64,000 nt of DNA from Bugula neritina (taxonomy: Eukaryota > Bryozoa > Gymnolaemata > Cheilostomatida > Bugulidae). Under the pieces are notes generated by a model, which saw only the letters and a program-made list of their open reading frames with translations, did no database searches and was not told where the DNA came from. The DNA is taken from the NCBI GenBank assembly GCA_964035545.1, contig OZ037768.1, forward strand, positions 10,992,741 to 11,056,740, written 5' to 3'. Shown piece by piece: positions 24,301 to 33,438 of this stretch (positions are counted from its first letter, which is position 1; every line of letters begins with the position of its first letter). The translations under genes were made by a program, and so were the position numbers.

Positions 24301-26980
24301 TAGATTTCATATTATACAATCACCCCAAGTATGAGTTAAACACCATGCAATTTGACTTAATCACTGAATAATCCTCCACCTCTTAATTAACTATTTTCAG
24401 TAGAGCCAATAAACATTTCCATTGTTGGGATATTTTAAATAAAACACATTTACTATTTAATTTCCTAAACTGACAGAATGTAAGGTATGATTGACCGTCA
24501 GCTAATATTCTAGAATACAACTAGTGTAAAATAAAATACTGTAAAATAAAAGATCTAATGAAATAATTGAAACTAAAAATTAAATCTATTAAAACATGAA
24601 ACTAAAATGACGTAATGTCTATTTCCATGAACATCATTTTTGACAGCAAATCTCTACGGTAGACAGAAAGTACGGCTTCAACACACACCTTATATCTGAG
24701 ATAAAAGTCTCAATATCTGTGTACATAGAAGCAGGTAATATATTAGCCAGGCATACTGATTTCACTTGTGCAGGAAGCTCAAAGTAACGCGAGTGTACCA
24801 GTTTCAGACTATAACAGACACAAGCATAGAATATATAAAAGCTGAAATTAAAAAGCATTTATAGATTATCCTGCTTGTTTGAGGTAACACTTTTAATGAG
24901 CCTGTGGTTACAAAAGGTAATGAACAGATAAAATTCTAATTACTAGCTAATAGCAACAACAGGAACAAAGCCAAACAACCCAAGGGCTTCAGCAATCATT
25001 AAGCTAAACCAATTTTCTGAGAATTTCAATTTGGCACTTGAGAAAATTATACGGGCAGTATATATCTAATAAGAAATATTATTGCCAGATTCTTAGATAT
25101 GAAAAACTTGCCACAGTAAGCAGTAGCCTATGAAATATCATGAAAAACAATAATTGAGTGACTTCCGTTAGCAATCGAAGGAAGATACTTACCAACGCCT
25201 ATCTACAGTGAGCTTTTCCCCATAATCTATCAAATTGCATCTGAAATATTAAAACATAGTTTACTTCACACTGATTTGATATTATAAACTGGCAGCAAGA
25301 TAGGAGAAATGGTCTTACACCCCATTCTAGTATATAAAAAATATATAAACTATAATAATATATATAAATATTATATACAAACTAGAATATGGGTGCACAG
25401 ACAAGCAGCAAAAACACATACTTTTATGCATTGTCACACATATATGCTATATCATTAAAATTTCCTAAAATCTTTTTTCAAGAGTTACGATCATTCACAT
25501 GAGGTTCACTTTGGAATAGAAACCAATATAGGACTAGGAACAGCAAATCATCAAAGGCAGTAGTGAGTCTTCCATAATCCAATATTGAACATTCGCTCCG
25601 TTTATTGAATAACATCATTATTTAATTGACAAAATATTCTCTTTGCAAGGAGAGCTATCATCTCACATTACTCTGCATTTGGTGGCTCCAGCTAATACAT
25701 CTTCCGCCAAAACCCGGCACCACTGGTTTCCCCTGGCAGCTATTCTCGCAACATAGTGCTAAAGAACGTAACAGAGTTACAAGTATAACTAGCAGCAGCT
25801 CATTATAAGATACAAAATAAGATGCAACAAAAATAGATTAACATGCTGTATTCAGTAGAAGCTTGGATATGTCCTTTAAAATGTTGCACAATGCAGTATT
25901 TGTCGTATTGCTGTTAGCATTACCACCTGATATACACTACATTGAGTGAATAAGTTTCAACTGCATTGCATAGATATCACTTGACATTTCTTTAATACTT
26001 TTAGCATCACCAAAGTATAAACTCAATATAAACAGATCATCACATATAAATTACTCTTCAACTGTAACCCTAAGTTCTACTTGAAGGTCTTCTGCCACTA
26101 TACAGCTTAAGATCCAGTGAATTAATGTAAAGATATAATATGCAGCAGACAAACAAATCTCCTTTACAAAAGAGCAAAGGTGTCACATGAACACATTATC
26201 TCAAATTGAATTATTATTTTAGAGAGCACACAACTCTAAAAATATATATTTAGGATGTACACAACTAATAGATTTCAAGCATGTTAAGGATACCCAACAA
26301 TCTTACTGCAATGATTAGCTTTTTACAACCAGCTAATAAACACATTCATGTTGCTTCAAAGACATTCCTAGCTTACAATATCTTTAGGGAACAAATCAAA
26401 ATAGCGTAAATAAAAGATAACAATATGAAACCCAATGTGAAGATTTAGTGAGACTGATACTTCTCATAACATTAGGAAAGTTAAAAATTATTGCACAGCC
26501 TTGCATGAAATTGACCCATCAAAGCAGCTGGTTATTGCAATGCTACATGAAACTATCCATCAAACGTTAAATACAATGCTGAGAAAAAAGTTCTGAAAGC
26601 TAACCTGTCCAATTTCAACATCGAAGGGAACCCAATGAGTATCGATATTGCTGAACATTGCAGATAACTCAAAGTTGAGTTTGTCAAAATCTGTAAACTC
26701 TTGGCTGGACTTAACTCGCTTCACAGAGATATCTGCAGGACTAATAACCTGTGAATATGTAATAAACACAAAATAAGGCTATAGATGAAGAAAAAAACAT
26801 TGAAAGCTAGTAAATTGGCTAAAGATGATTTATAAACTAATGATTGAATAAATTATATGCAGTGCAGGAATAGCTAAAATTACACAAATACAACCATTTA
26901 TACTTAATCGTACCTCCAGAACTTCCACATTTTCTGCTGATAGGGAAGCCATCTTCTCAACTATACTAACAGTGTAAAGT
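3329..26980 (-). CDS. TDRD12: TDRD12-like Tudor/DEAD-box protein, 29 exons, about 1276 aa, host of two nested genes
   Basis: TDRD12 and its fly relatives (Yb, BoYb, SoYb) act in the germline piRNA pathway, in perinuclear or mitochondria-linked granules. Exons in transcript order: 26980-26914 (ATG 26952), 26748-26605, 25758-25667, 25240-25193, 24808-24689, 23830-23775, 23601-23476, 22809-22623, 19385-19249, 18711-18565, 17937-17812, 17353-17302, 16340-16251, 15443-15389, 15278-15150, 11619-11407, 10899-10762, 10233-10087, 9985-9794, 9685-9554, 9036-8883, 8212-8109, 7155-7012, 6516-6367, 5861-5641, 5190-5028, 4747-4632, 4036-3895, 3595-3329 (TGA). Total 3831 nt with all phases consistent; vertebrate TDRD12 is of similar length. 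Domain order: Tudor (about 60-140, [10 protein letters not shown] core), Ser-rich linker (170-515), DEAD-box core (520-930), CCCH zinc finger C935-C944-C950-H954 (C-x8-C-x5-C-x3-H), second extended Tudor (about 975-1140). Helicase motifs are degenerate: the P-loop region reads EGRDGVS, motif II is DDAD, motif Ib is TPST, and ATS stands where SAT is usual. An acceptor (TTCTTTCTTAG) sits 28 nt before the ATG, so an upstream noncoding exon is likely. The weakest points are the small linker exons. Confidence 0.92.
6010..6175. mobile_element. MITE copy A, TIR family GGTGCAGTAATGGAGAAATT
   Basis: The left end has the motif AGTAAATGGAGAAATTGAG and the right end its inverted partner (AATTTCTCCACTACTGC). 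The internal part is shared with the copy at 17578-17740 (CCTGTRTTCTAGATTAGAAA). It is non-coding, about 165 bp, in a TDRD12 intron. Confidence 0.65.
8355..8520 (-). mobile_element. SINE fragment (tail part of the window's tRNA-SINE family)
   Basis: On the + strand it holds TGTGAGAACCCCTTGATGA, an AAGGTTTTAAA block and TAGGAGCAACTATG. All three occur in the same order in the copies at 23195-23419 and 29903-30053. The tRNA-like head is missing or diverged. Confidence 0.55.
12049..13877 (+). CDS. NAGK: N-acetyl-D-glucosamine kinase, two exons, 339 aa
   Basis: It phosphorylates N-acetylglucosamine with ATP to GlcNAc-6-phosphate in the cytosol, salvaging amino sugars from glycan breakdown for UDP-GlcNAc synthesis; animal NAGK is also reported to act on muramyl dipeptide. 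Exons 12049-12415 and 13225-13877 give 1020 nt (339 aa; human enzyme 344). The N-terminal phosphate-binding strand is [11 protein letters not shown] (8-18). The sugar-kinase core has [16 protein letters not shown] (128-136), [16 protein letters not shown] (147-162), [12 protein letters not shown] and [11 protein letters not shown], all as in animal NAGK. The start is the first in-frame ATG before GVEGGG. The catalytic Asp expected before GSIA corresponds to the Asp of YNDSISA. The gene lies antisense within one TDRD12 intron, and AATAAA is at 14135-14140. The 809-bp intron holds a MITE copy about 35 bp before exon 2. Confidence 0.97.
13049..13188. mobile_element. MITE copy B inside the NAGK intron
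   Basis: It starts AGGTGCAGTAATG and ends GTTACTGCATCTA, the same terminal inverted repeat as at 17578-17740 but more diverged. It is non-coding and lies shortly upstream of the 3' splice site of NAGK exon 2. Confidence 0.5.
14135..14140 (+). terminator. Poly(A) signal AATAAA of NAGK
   Basis: AATAAA 258 nt after the NAGK stop; a weaker ATTAAA lies about 65 nt earlier. Both are inside the host TDRD12 intron. Confidence 0.5.
14925..15125. repeat. Minisatellite, about 18-19-bp unit (AGTTGGTAGTCACACTTTT)
   Basis: About ten imperfect tandem units, varying as AGTTGGTAGTCACACTTTT, AGTTCGTAGTCAGACTCTT and AGTTTGTAGTCAGACTCTT. It lies in the TDRD12 intron and stops about 25 bp from the 5' splice site of exon 15278-15150. 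Confidence 0.9.
16856..17250. mobile_element. Element with long terminal inverted repeats in a TDRD12 intron
   Basis: Roughly the first and last 130 bp are inverted copies of each other. Left arm: GACATTTCAAAAATGACA, GAATATTCAAAATGGCCTAG, GGGGGTGTTCAGCATCTG. The right arm gives the same blocks in reverse complement, including a poly-C run at 17160-17173. The middle is non-coding. It is likely a non-autonomous DNA transposon; the transcript could form a long hairpin. Confidence 0.75.
17578..17740. mobile_element. MITE copy C, best-preserved copy of the GGTGCAGTAATGG family
   Basis: Terminal inverted repeats GGCGCAGTAATGGAGAAATT on the left and AATTTCTCCATTACTGCACC on the right, about 163 bp. 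It is non-coding, in the TDRD12 intron between exons 17937-17812 and 17353-17302. Confidence 0.8.
19508..19735 (+). mobile_element. tRNA-derived SINE with A and B boxes
   Basis: The head resembles a tRNA gene: a degenerate A box (TGGTCTACGGATTAGAG) and a good B box (GGGTTCAAACCCC) about 30 bp later. The body holds GGTGATGTTAGGAAGAGCAT and the tail TTTTCCATCAGAGGTTTTC. Related copies at 8355, 23195, 29903 and 48980 share the body or tail. It is not a functional tRNA gene, because no acceptor stem can be drawn. Confidence 0.75.
20498..22141 (+). CDS. BCL-2-family protein without tail anchor, four exons, 187 aa, nested in TDRD12
   Basis: BCL-2 proteins control apoptosis at mitochondria and ER by binding BH3 helices in a groove. 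Exons 20498-20559, 20807-20910, 21095-21255 and 21905-22141 (TGA) join in frame to 564 nt. BH4-like helix 1: [16 protein letters not shown] (12-27). Candidate BH3: IDRLSQFHDTI (49-59), keeping Leu52 and Asp57 of LxxxGD, with His in place of Gly. BH1: [13 protein letters not shown] (96-108), with the hallmark WGR. BH2: FISHEGGWL (148-156), with the hallmark GGW. The C-terminal 30 residues are polar (Ser, Thr, Asn, Gln), so the usual transmembrane tail is missing. The start is chosen because its exon ends in the phase needed and supplies the BH4 helix. Whether it is pro- or anti-apoptotic cannot be told. Poly(A) signal at 22240. Confidence 0.85.
22240..22245 (+). terminator. Poly(A) signal AATAAA of the BCL-2-like gene
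   Basis: AATAAA about 100 nt after the stop, still inside the host intron. Confidence 0.55.
22871..23114. mobile_element. MITE with 16-bp TIRs flanked by TTAA
   Basis: Left end AAGGCGTTTATACCTT; right end reads GGTGCGTTTATGCCTT in reverse complement. TTAA stands on both sides (22867-22870, 23115-23118), as for piggyBac-type elements. Non-coding, 244 bp. A truncated copy in the other orientation lies at about 27930-28046. Confidence 0.7.
23195..23419 (-). mobile_element. tRNA-derived SINE, antisense copy
   Basis: Read on the minus strand, it runs from a tRNA-like head (CAGCTATGGCTTAGTGTTTA, then GGCTTTGAGTTC as B box) to GGTGATGCCAGGAAGAGCAA and the CAGGGTTCTCTCAGTGATGG tail. This is the same order as the copy at 19508. 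Confidence 0.7.
23831..26604. other. Introns of the 5' part of the TDRD12-like gene
   Basis: Apart from exons 24808-24689, 25240-25193 and 25758-25667, this is AT-rich intron. 24180-24300 has imperfect repeats of CACCAGTATATATCAGCAGG type. Nothing else is recognisable. Confidence 0.6.
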
Positions 26981-27622
26981 CTAAGAAAGAATGGGCAATA
27001 TTCTTTGAACTGGAGTAGATATCAGCATTAATTTTCTAAAATTGTAAAAACTCCAAATAAACAAGGAATTAGATAATTATGTATATAACAATGATTTTAA
27101 ACAACTTGTCAAAAACAGCTCAATTTTTGTTGCTAGAGCACTAAGGTACGAGCAAAAACTTTCTTGTAAAAAATAATAAAGGAGAGGACATTACTGGTTA
27201 AATAGGACATATTTAGAAATGTGCGCAACGTCAAAGGATCTTTGCAGATCTCTGGTACAAAGACTAATACAATATAAACAGCTAACAATACCAACAGCAA
27301 CAAAAATGTAGCAGATGTTATAATTTTTGTTGCTTACAGCTAAAAACCAAGACTAAAGAATAATACTTAATCAGTGATAATATCAAGAGCTAAGTAAGCT
27401 ATAAGTTAATATATAATAATGTGCTAGTGGCTAAAAATGCAACGCCAGTTAAGAAAAATTAGAATTGATAATGCATACAAATATTTAGGTGTAACTTTAA
27501 AATAATATAGGCGATGTCAATTTGAAATTGAGTTACTGACGTTCACTACTACGATAATTGCAAAATTACGATTTAATATTATATCCTACGATTAATTCTA
27601 GTATATTGTCACCAGTCACAGG
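26981..27622. other. Region upstream of the TDRD12-like start
   Basis: No coding pattern. The acceptor at 26981 implies that the true promoter and a noncoding first exon of the TDRD12-like gene lie here or further right; I could not fix them. Confidence 0.4.
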
Positions 27623-27790
27623 TGTTTGGTATTTATGTAAACATTTATTTGTAATGTTATTTTATTAACTTACTATTTTTGTGCATAACCATAATAATCA
27701 ATTGTTTCACTTATTTTGTAATAATTTTAGTATTCTATTGTATTATATATTGTGGTAATAAAACACGGCTTCGGCCTCTTCCGTCAATCA
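27623..27790 (+). repeat. 5' LTR
   Basis: About 168 bp, matched by the two halves of the 3' LTR with scattered substitutions. It contains GGTAATAAAACACGGC, with an AATAAA. Confidence 0.8.
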
Positions 27791-27929
27791 ACTAATGTGC
27801 ATGACAGACTACAGTCGAAACTGAACCGTGAACGCGCACACCTTCAACGTCACTTCCTACTTTTTGCTGTTCACGCTACAAACACTGAACGCCAACTGTC
27901 GCTAGTCCCCACCCCCTCAGCAAACTTTT

Positions 27930-28046
27930 AGGTATTATTTTGAAATTGGCCGATTAAGTTATCACAATAAAAAAAGTGATGCATCTTGGAGAAATTTCAA
28001 CTCCGCCAAATTGCATTTCTGACTGAAAATCTTGAAGGTATAAACG
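27930..28046. mobile_element. Truncated copy of the TTAA-flanked MITE inside the LTR element
   Basis: The reverse complement matches the left part of the element at 22871-23114: GCGTTTATACCTTCAAGATT, GCAATTTGGCGGAGTTGAAA and TGATAACTTAATCGG in the same order. The other end is lost. Confidence 0.6.
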
Positions 28047-28354
28047 CAACTTCATACTTTGACTCACCCAACTACCAACAACTACCAGAACACATCTTTC
28101 ACATTGACTCTCCTGTTTGTGATGACTTGATTAATGACATTAGGACTGCTACTGCACAAGACAATGAACGTATGACACTGACAAACCTTATTAAACGTGA
28201 CTGGAAAACTCAAAACTGCACAACTTTCGGGATGAACTATCTATTGACAATGGCATTGTTTACAACACACTAAGAGCCATTATCCAAAAGGCACTCCAGA
28301 GAAAGTTTCTTCAACTACTTCACACTGGCCAAAATGGGATAAACTTCACACTAA

Positions 28355-28730
28355 AGGCCTGGCCTCACGATTGTGAGAATAACATGAAATCGTCTATTTG
28401 ACACGAAAAAACATTCGTATGAGAAAATTTGAGGGAATGAAAATGAAATCTTCTTCGTTGGGTGTACACAACGATGACAGTGGACGAAAAATCACAATCG
28501 ACGATAAGTACCATTTGATTGGTCAATAAAATTTTAGCAACAGTAATTATTTCATTTCTACCACATTTCTCTATTTGGCAAATTTCTATTTGTATCTCAT
28601 GCAAGACTTATTCACGGACTATTTATTATGTGTTTCGTCCGGCGAGTGTGTGGCTAGTCATAACTAGAGGATAACTCACGAAAATCATCACACGATTATG
28701 TGTGAGTCTCACGATCGTGAAGCCAGGCCT
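28355..28730. mobile_element. MITE with TAA target duplication (PIF/Harbinger-like) inside the integrase remnant
   Basis: 376 bp with terminal inverted repeats of about 23 bp: AGGCCTGGCCTCACGATTGT at the left and AGGCCTGGCTTCACGATCGT in reverse complement at the right. TAA stands on both sides (28352-28354, 28731-28733). The interior is AT-rich and has no meaningful reading frame. Confidence 0.85.
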
Positions 28731-29774
28731 TAAGACGAACCCATCACACAGTGTTTTGGCTTGGCATCACCAATGACATCAAAAACAATATTACTAGCTG
28801 TCACCAATGTCAAATAGATGCTCCCCGACAATGGAAGGAAACACTTCCACTCTACGCAATTCCCGAACAACCCTGGACAAAAGTAGGAATCGACTTATTT
28901 GAATACAACCACACTCATTCCCTTACTAATGTTGACTATACGACTGACTACATTGAAAACGTCCAACCTAACAACCAAACAACAGAGACTGTAATCAGCT
29001 ATTATAAAGTGCTGTTTTGGACGCCTAGGAATACCCAAACTGGTTCACACTGACAATAGACCACAGTTTTCTTCACACCAGTTATCTGCTTTCAGCCAAT
29101 CGTGAAATTTTAGACACACCACCAGCTCTCCATATCATCCTCAATCTAATAGGAAAGCAGAGTCTGTTGTAAAGATAATTAAACGCATACTCCACAAATA
29201 TGCAGGGGCCGGACTGGCTCTGCAGGAACATCTTAATACCACCAAGGAAGACTCAACGGTCAACCCAATTCAACAACTTATTGGAAGGCTCACCAGATCA
29301 GTTCTCCCACAAGTCAAGCCAGAAACAGATGAAAATCAAGGCTGGTGGGAAATGCAAAGCTGCAACGAAAGACTGCAGCAGAGACTAAATGACAACGCAA
29401 GAGAATTGGCAGTGCTGAAAGAAGAGCAACCAGTTTTGGTTCGGGACAAGAGCAAACACCGGAAAAAATGGCGAGAAACACAAATCAACAAACAATTGAC
29501 TAGCAAAGCCTATGCCATACAGCTCAACAATGACCTCCTAAGAAGAAACCGGCGAGATATCAAACCGCTTGTCACGAAGGCAGCGAGTCCTAAAAAACCG
29601 AAGGATCTTGAGCAAAATGCTGGCGGCACCCAGATTGAAACCACTGAGAGTGCCAATCATTAGTGACAACTTATGACGTTCAACCAGAGAACGAAAGCCC
29701 CCTAGTTGGATGGCAAACTATGTGCCCTCTTAAAACATTCTTAGCTACCTGGCACCTTTCTATTCTGTGGGAGA

Positions 29775-30105
29775 TGTTTGGTATTTATGTAAACATTTAT
29801 TTGTAATATTATTTGATTAATTTACCATTTTTGTGCATAATCATAATAATCAATTGTTTCACTTATCTTGTAATAATTCTAGCATTATATTGTATTATAT
29901 ATTACGAAATTCATGGAAGTTCATAGTCGCTGTTCTTGTGAGAAACCCCAGATGGAAAGGGTTTTTGTTAAAGAGGGTTAAGGACTTATTTATTTAAATG
30001 AAACACAGGAGCAATTATGACTGAATGCTCTTCCTAACATCCCCAATGGCCTTTGTATTATATATAGTGGTAATAAAACACGGCTATGGCCTCTTCCATT
30101 AATCA
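29775..30105 (+). repeat. 3' LTR, split by a SINE
   Basis: The left half, up to about 29902, and the right half, from about 30054, each match the 5' LTR. The insert is flanked by the duplicated target TGTATTATATAT. Confidence 0.8.
29903..30053 (-). mobile_element. 5'-truncated SINE inserted in the 3' LTR
   Basis: It contains TTGTGAGAAACCCCAGATGG, GGAGCAATTATGACTGAATG and CTCTTCCTAACATCCCCAAT, which match in order the antisense copy at 23195-23419. The tRNA-like head is missing. A 12-bp target-site duplication (TGTATTATATAT) borders it, as expected for LINE-driven retroposition. Confidence 0.8.
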
Positions 30106-30639
30106 ACTAACTTGAGCATGTTCACTATCTTTAACGATAGGTAAAACAAATAACATTAACTACGCAAAACAACCGGGTTCTATTTAGCTTCATGCAAGCA
30201 GCAAATTCAGATGCTAAACAATAGTGGTGCGGTAATAAAGTATCATGCTTTAGTTATCCGTGACAGCAACGCATGTTAAATATCATGATAGCGCTAGTCC
30301 TACTTACAGCTCCGGTTTCCTTTGTGCACTAGCGAGAGCAATATTATCAACAAAAGAGTAAACGCTCAACACCAATTCAACATTTTAAAATCTAAAGGTT
30401 TTAAATTTTCGCCCTTCCTACACGGTTCTAAATTTATGAGCAAGTATGAGGTTATGAAGTATAAGGTAAGTAGGGGTAAGTAAGATTATCACCACCATTA
30501 TGGTTATGGTAATTATGCAAGTATAATTATGTGAATATGGTGATCACGTCCATGGTGGTGATGATTATGGTGATAAACATTACATTATATGCCGAACAAG
30601 CCTAATCATACAAATCGAAAATTTTTTCAACCCAACCCA

Positions 30640-31020
30640 TGCGTAATAATGTCATCTTTTGGATAGAGAAGACCAGTATCTTGGTATCACACTCCAGCAA
30701 AATCCTAAGTTTGGCAAGCACATTTATCCAAAACTAACCACTAAAACAGTCACAATTTCGTAAGCTATTCAACCGCATTTGCGAAAAATCAATTGTTGTG
30801 TGAATCAATGCTGGAGTATAGCGACACTGTGGGATCACCCTAGCAAACAGATCATTAAATCCATTGAAAGTATTTAATGGAGAGCTCAAGTACCACCAAA
30901 AGTGGAGAAGTGGCACCTAAGCAAGAATTTTTTTGAATTAGAATTCAGGAAAGGAAATCACTGGATGACATTACTAGAAAATGAAGCCTGAAATAATATT
31001 AATTATAGTCCTTCATTTTT
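30640..31020 (+). mobile_element. LINE (non-LTR) reverse-transcriptase fragment, heavily decayed
   Basis: On the + strand, broken frames give DQYLGITLQQNPKF followed by LEYSDTVGSP. These recall the (Y)LGV-x-L and (P)-LEY-S/A-x-x-VW blocks near the end of jockey/CR1-type reverse transcriptases. Several stops and frameshifts are present. Ends are approximate. Confidence 0.45.
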
Positions 31021-31460
31021 TAAATACCATTAGATCATTAGCAAGTAAAAACCGGTCAAACGAAACTATAAATATGACCACTAGAGCTGTGAGCAGAAGA
31101 AAATTGACATCAATATGTCATTAACTGCAAAGACAAGCTTTTACAACATGATATTTGAAAACAAATATTCCCAAGTTGAAGTAACAACAAATCAACGATG
31201 TGCTGATAGTGATTCACTGCCATACCCACTGCAACACACCTACACTGTTACTATCAACACAGCTGACAGTCACAGTGAGTATTACTATTAATAATTGATA
31301 TGTCAAGTCAAGCCTTACCAATTATATTTATAATTATTGACAATCGGGTGTGACTATGACTATCACAAAGAGTAATAATATGACTAAAAAATTGAAATAA
31401 TCAATATGAATATCACCAAGTGGCTATGAACACCAGGGTTATTGTCATCATATACAAATT

Positions 31461-31872
31461 GGTCATTTCGTACACAAACTGCTCTCCATTCTGTGCACAA
31501 AATAAATAATAAATTAATCCACTAGATAACCACTTGAATGATACTAGCTTACTTATTTATTGTATCTTAGCATGTATCTTTCGCACCTCCCATGTCACTT
31601 ATTGATCAATGTTTTATATTAATCTATTATGATAAATGGGTTAATATTCATTTTTATATGATTATTGAAGTTTTGAACACACTACTAGTATTGTATTAGT
31701 ATTACTCTTTAGTTTTATTTTCATTTTAATCAATCATCAATGTTTTATATTAATCTATTATTACTGTAAGTGTATGACTCATAGTATGAGTCATAGTCAT
31801 ACATCAAATAATAAATAAATATCAAAAAACACGTATTGCCATTAACTTATATTGATGTGTATGGAACGACCC
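31461..31872. mobile_element. TIR element, family with GTACACA ends (long copy)
   Basis: Left GGTCATTTCGTACACAAACT and right GATGTGTATGGAACGACC form inverted ends. The left end and an internal AATAATAAATTAA are shared with the 113-bp copy at 42694-42806. Further single copies of the end motif follow at 31878-31940. Confidence 0.55.
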
Positions 31873-33438
31873 ATCAGATGTGTACGAAACGACCTGAAAA
31901 AGTGGATATGAAACGACTTGTGTATGAAATGACTTGCAACCAAACACCATTATGATTACTAAGCATGATTATCATCACCATTATGATTATCATCATGATA
32001 ATGATTATCATTATACTTATCTCTTTTAGTTTTAGTTTTACTTTAAAAATTTAAGTTTATAAAAAAAAACTAAATATAACGATTCGTCGGAGCCGACGAA
32101 GAGCTAATCAAACTATAACTATAAGTATTAGTATAAGCATAAGGATTATCATTATCTAATCATTTATTTACTTTTAGAATTAGTCTGTCAGTCACAGTGT
32201 CAGTGTGAGTGTCTATCACTATGAGTATGAGTATGAAGCATGACATTGACTCAGATGAGTATGACTATTAATTAACTTTTTTAATTAATTATCAAAGCTA
32301 CTAGTATTAAATCAATATTTAAATTATTTTTTACCTATCAGCTCATGGCAATTATCATTAGTGGTTTGAATGATAATGCTTATAAACTAAAAGTAATAAC
32401 CTCATCATAATGCCAAAATCTCAATCACAATGACAGTCGCAGCTTTAAAAATGTGCACTGCTGCAGCCTTGACCTTGCTATTTGCGAATTACTGTCAACA
32501 CCATGCTTACAAAACCAAGGTCGCCCCATGAAAATCTTATCTGTTGATATTTCAGGAATGGGAAAATCCAAAATTTCTTTTCTATGCAATTACATCACAT
32601 CAATATTTGCAAGCGGGCAAATTTTATAGCCAGGATAACTCCAAGTTTTATGCAGAATTGCTAAGTTGAGCAATCAACAATGTTACATAGTTATCGCTCC
32701 CAACAAGGAGAAGTAGGGCAACAGCCATAGATAAAAAGTATTTATACAATTACTGAGTAATGCTACTTGTCCATAAAATGAATTAAAATGCATTACATTG
32801 CTATATTTTCATTACTAATTGAGCAATACAATATCTAACCAACAAGTGATATAAGTTGAAACCTTTTTTTAAATTTCAGGATGTTACAGTAAATAAAAAC
32901 TTTCAAATGAGAAGGTAGAAGAAGCTTTAATTCATTGTGACACACAAACTATTCTTACATTTCAAAGAATTATAGTTCCTGATTTAATTGTTAATGTATG
33001 TAATTGAAGTAAAAATAGTTAATAATATGTTCAGCAAGAAATATTGTTTCAATCCAAATTCTTAGCATCTTGAAAATATCCGGAGACCACCTGGTACTAA
33101 TAAACGTAGTATATTCTTACAACATTACTCACAAATAAAATTTATAAATAACAACAAAACAGAAATCTAGTCATATATTCAAAACTATAACATCAAATAC
33201 AAAATTAGAGTCAATGATAGCAAAATATTATTCAACAAGCATAATTTACTAAGAAGTAAATTAGTGTAAAGTACAGAAGTAAAGAAAACAATGATATAAG
33301 CTCTGACTGTAAACTATTATAAAATCACCTTTTTCATTGAATACGCAGCAGTTTCCCCCGAACATTGTACCAAACTACCAAACCACCCGCTGAAGTGACC
33401 AACACTCTTGTTTAATACTAACTATAGTCACTAGTGTG

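Larger units (their letters stand above)
27623..30105 (+). mobile_element. Decayed Ty3/gypsy-type LTR retrotransposon with nested insertions
   Basis: Two direct repeats start TGTTTGGTATTTATG: a 5' LTR at 27623-27790 and a 3' LTR at 29775-30105. Both hold GGTAATAAAACACGGC and end about AATCA; the ends are approximate and I see no target-site duplication. A purine tract (GTGGGAGA) abuts the 3' LTR. The roughly 2-kb interior has integrase zinc-binding (HHCC) remnants around 28270-28830, a fragment of the integrase core after it, and a basic integrase C-terminal part near 29352-29663. Gag, protease, reverse transcriptase and RNase H are absent, and frames are broken, so it cannot act by itself. 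A MITE (28355-28730) interrupts the integrase and a SINE interrupts the 3' LTR. Confidence 0.85.
30106..33438. other. Intergenic, repeat-rich stretch between the LTR element and ELAC2
   Basis: It holds a LINE fragment (about 30640-31020), a terminal-inverted-repeat element (31461-31872) and GAT/ATC-rich microsatellite-like sequence around 30430-30610, 31950-32020 and 32150-32260. No gene is recognisable. Confidence 0.65.

Noticed and set aside
24171-24371. Reading frame rich in YQ/STS repeats
   Set aside because: It follows an imperfect tandem DNA repeat (CACCAGTATATATCAG) in an intron, with no coding evidence.
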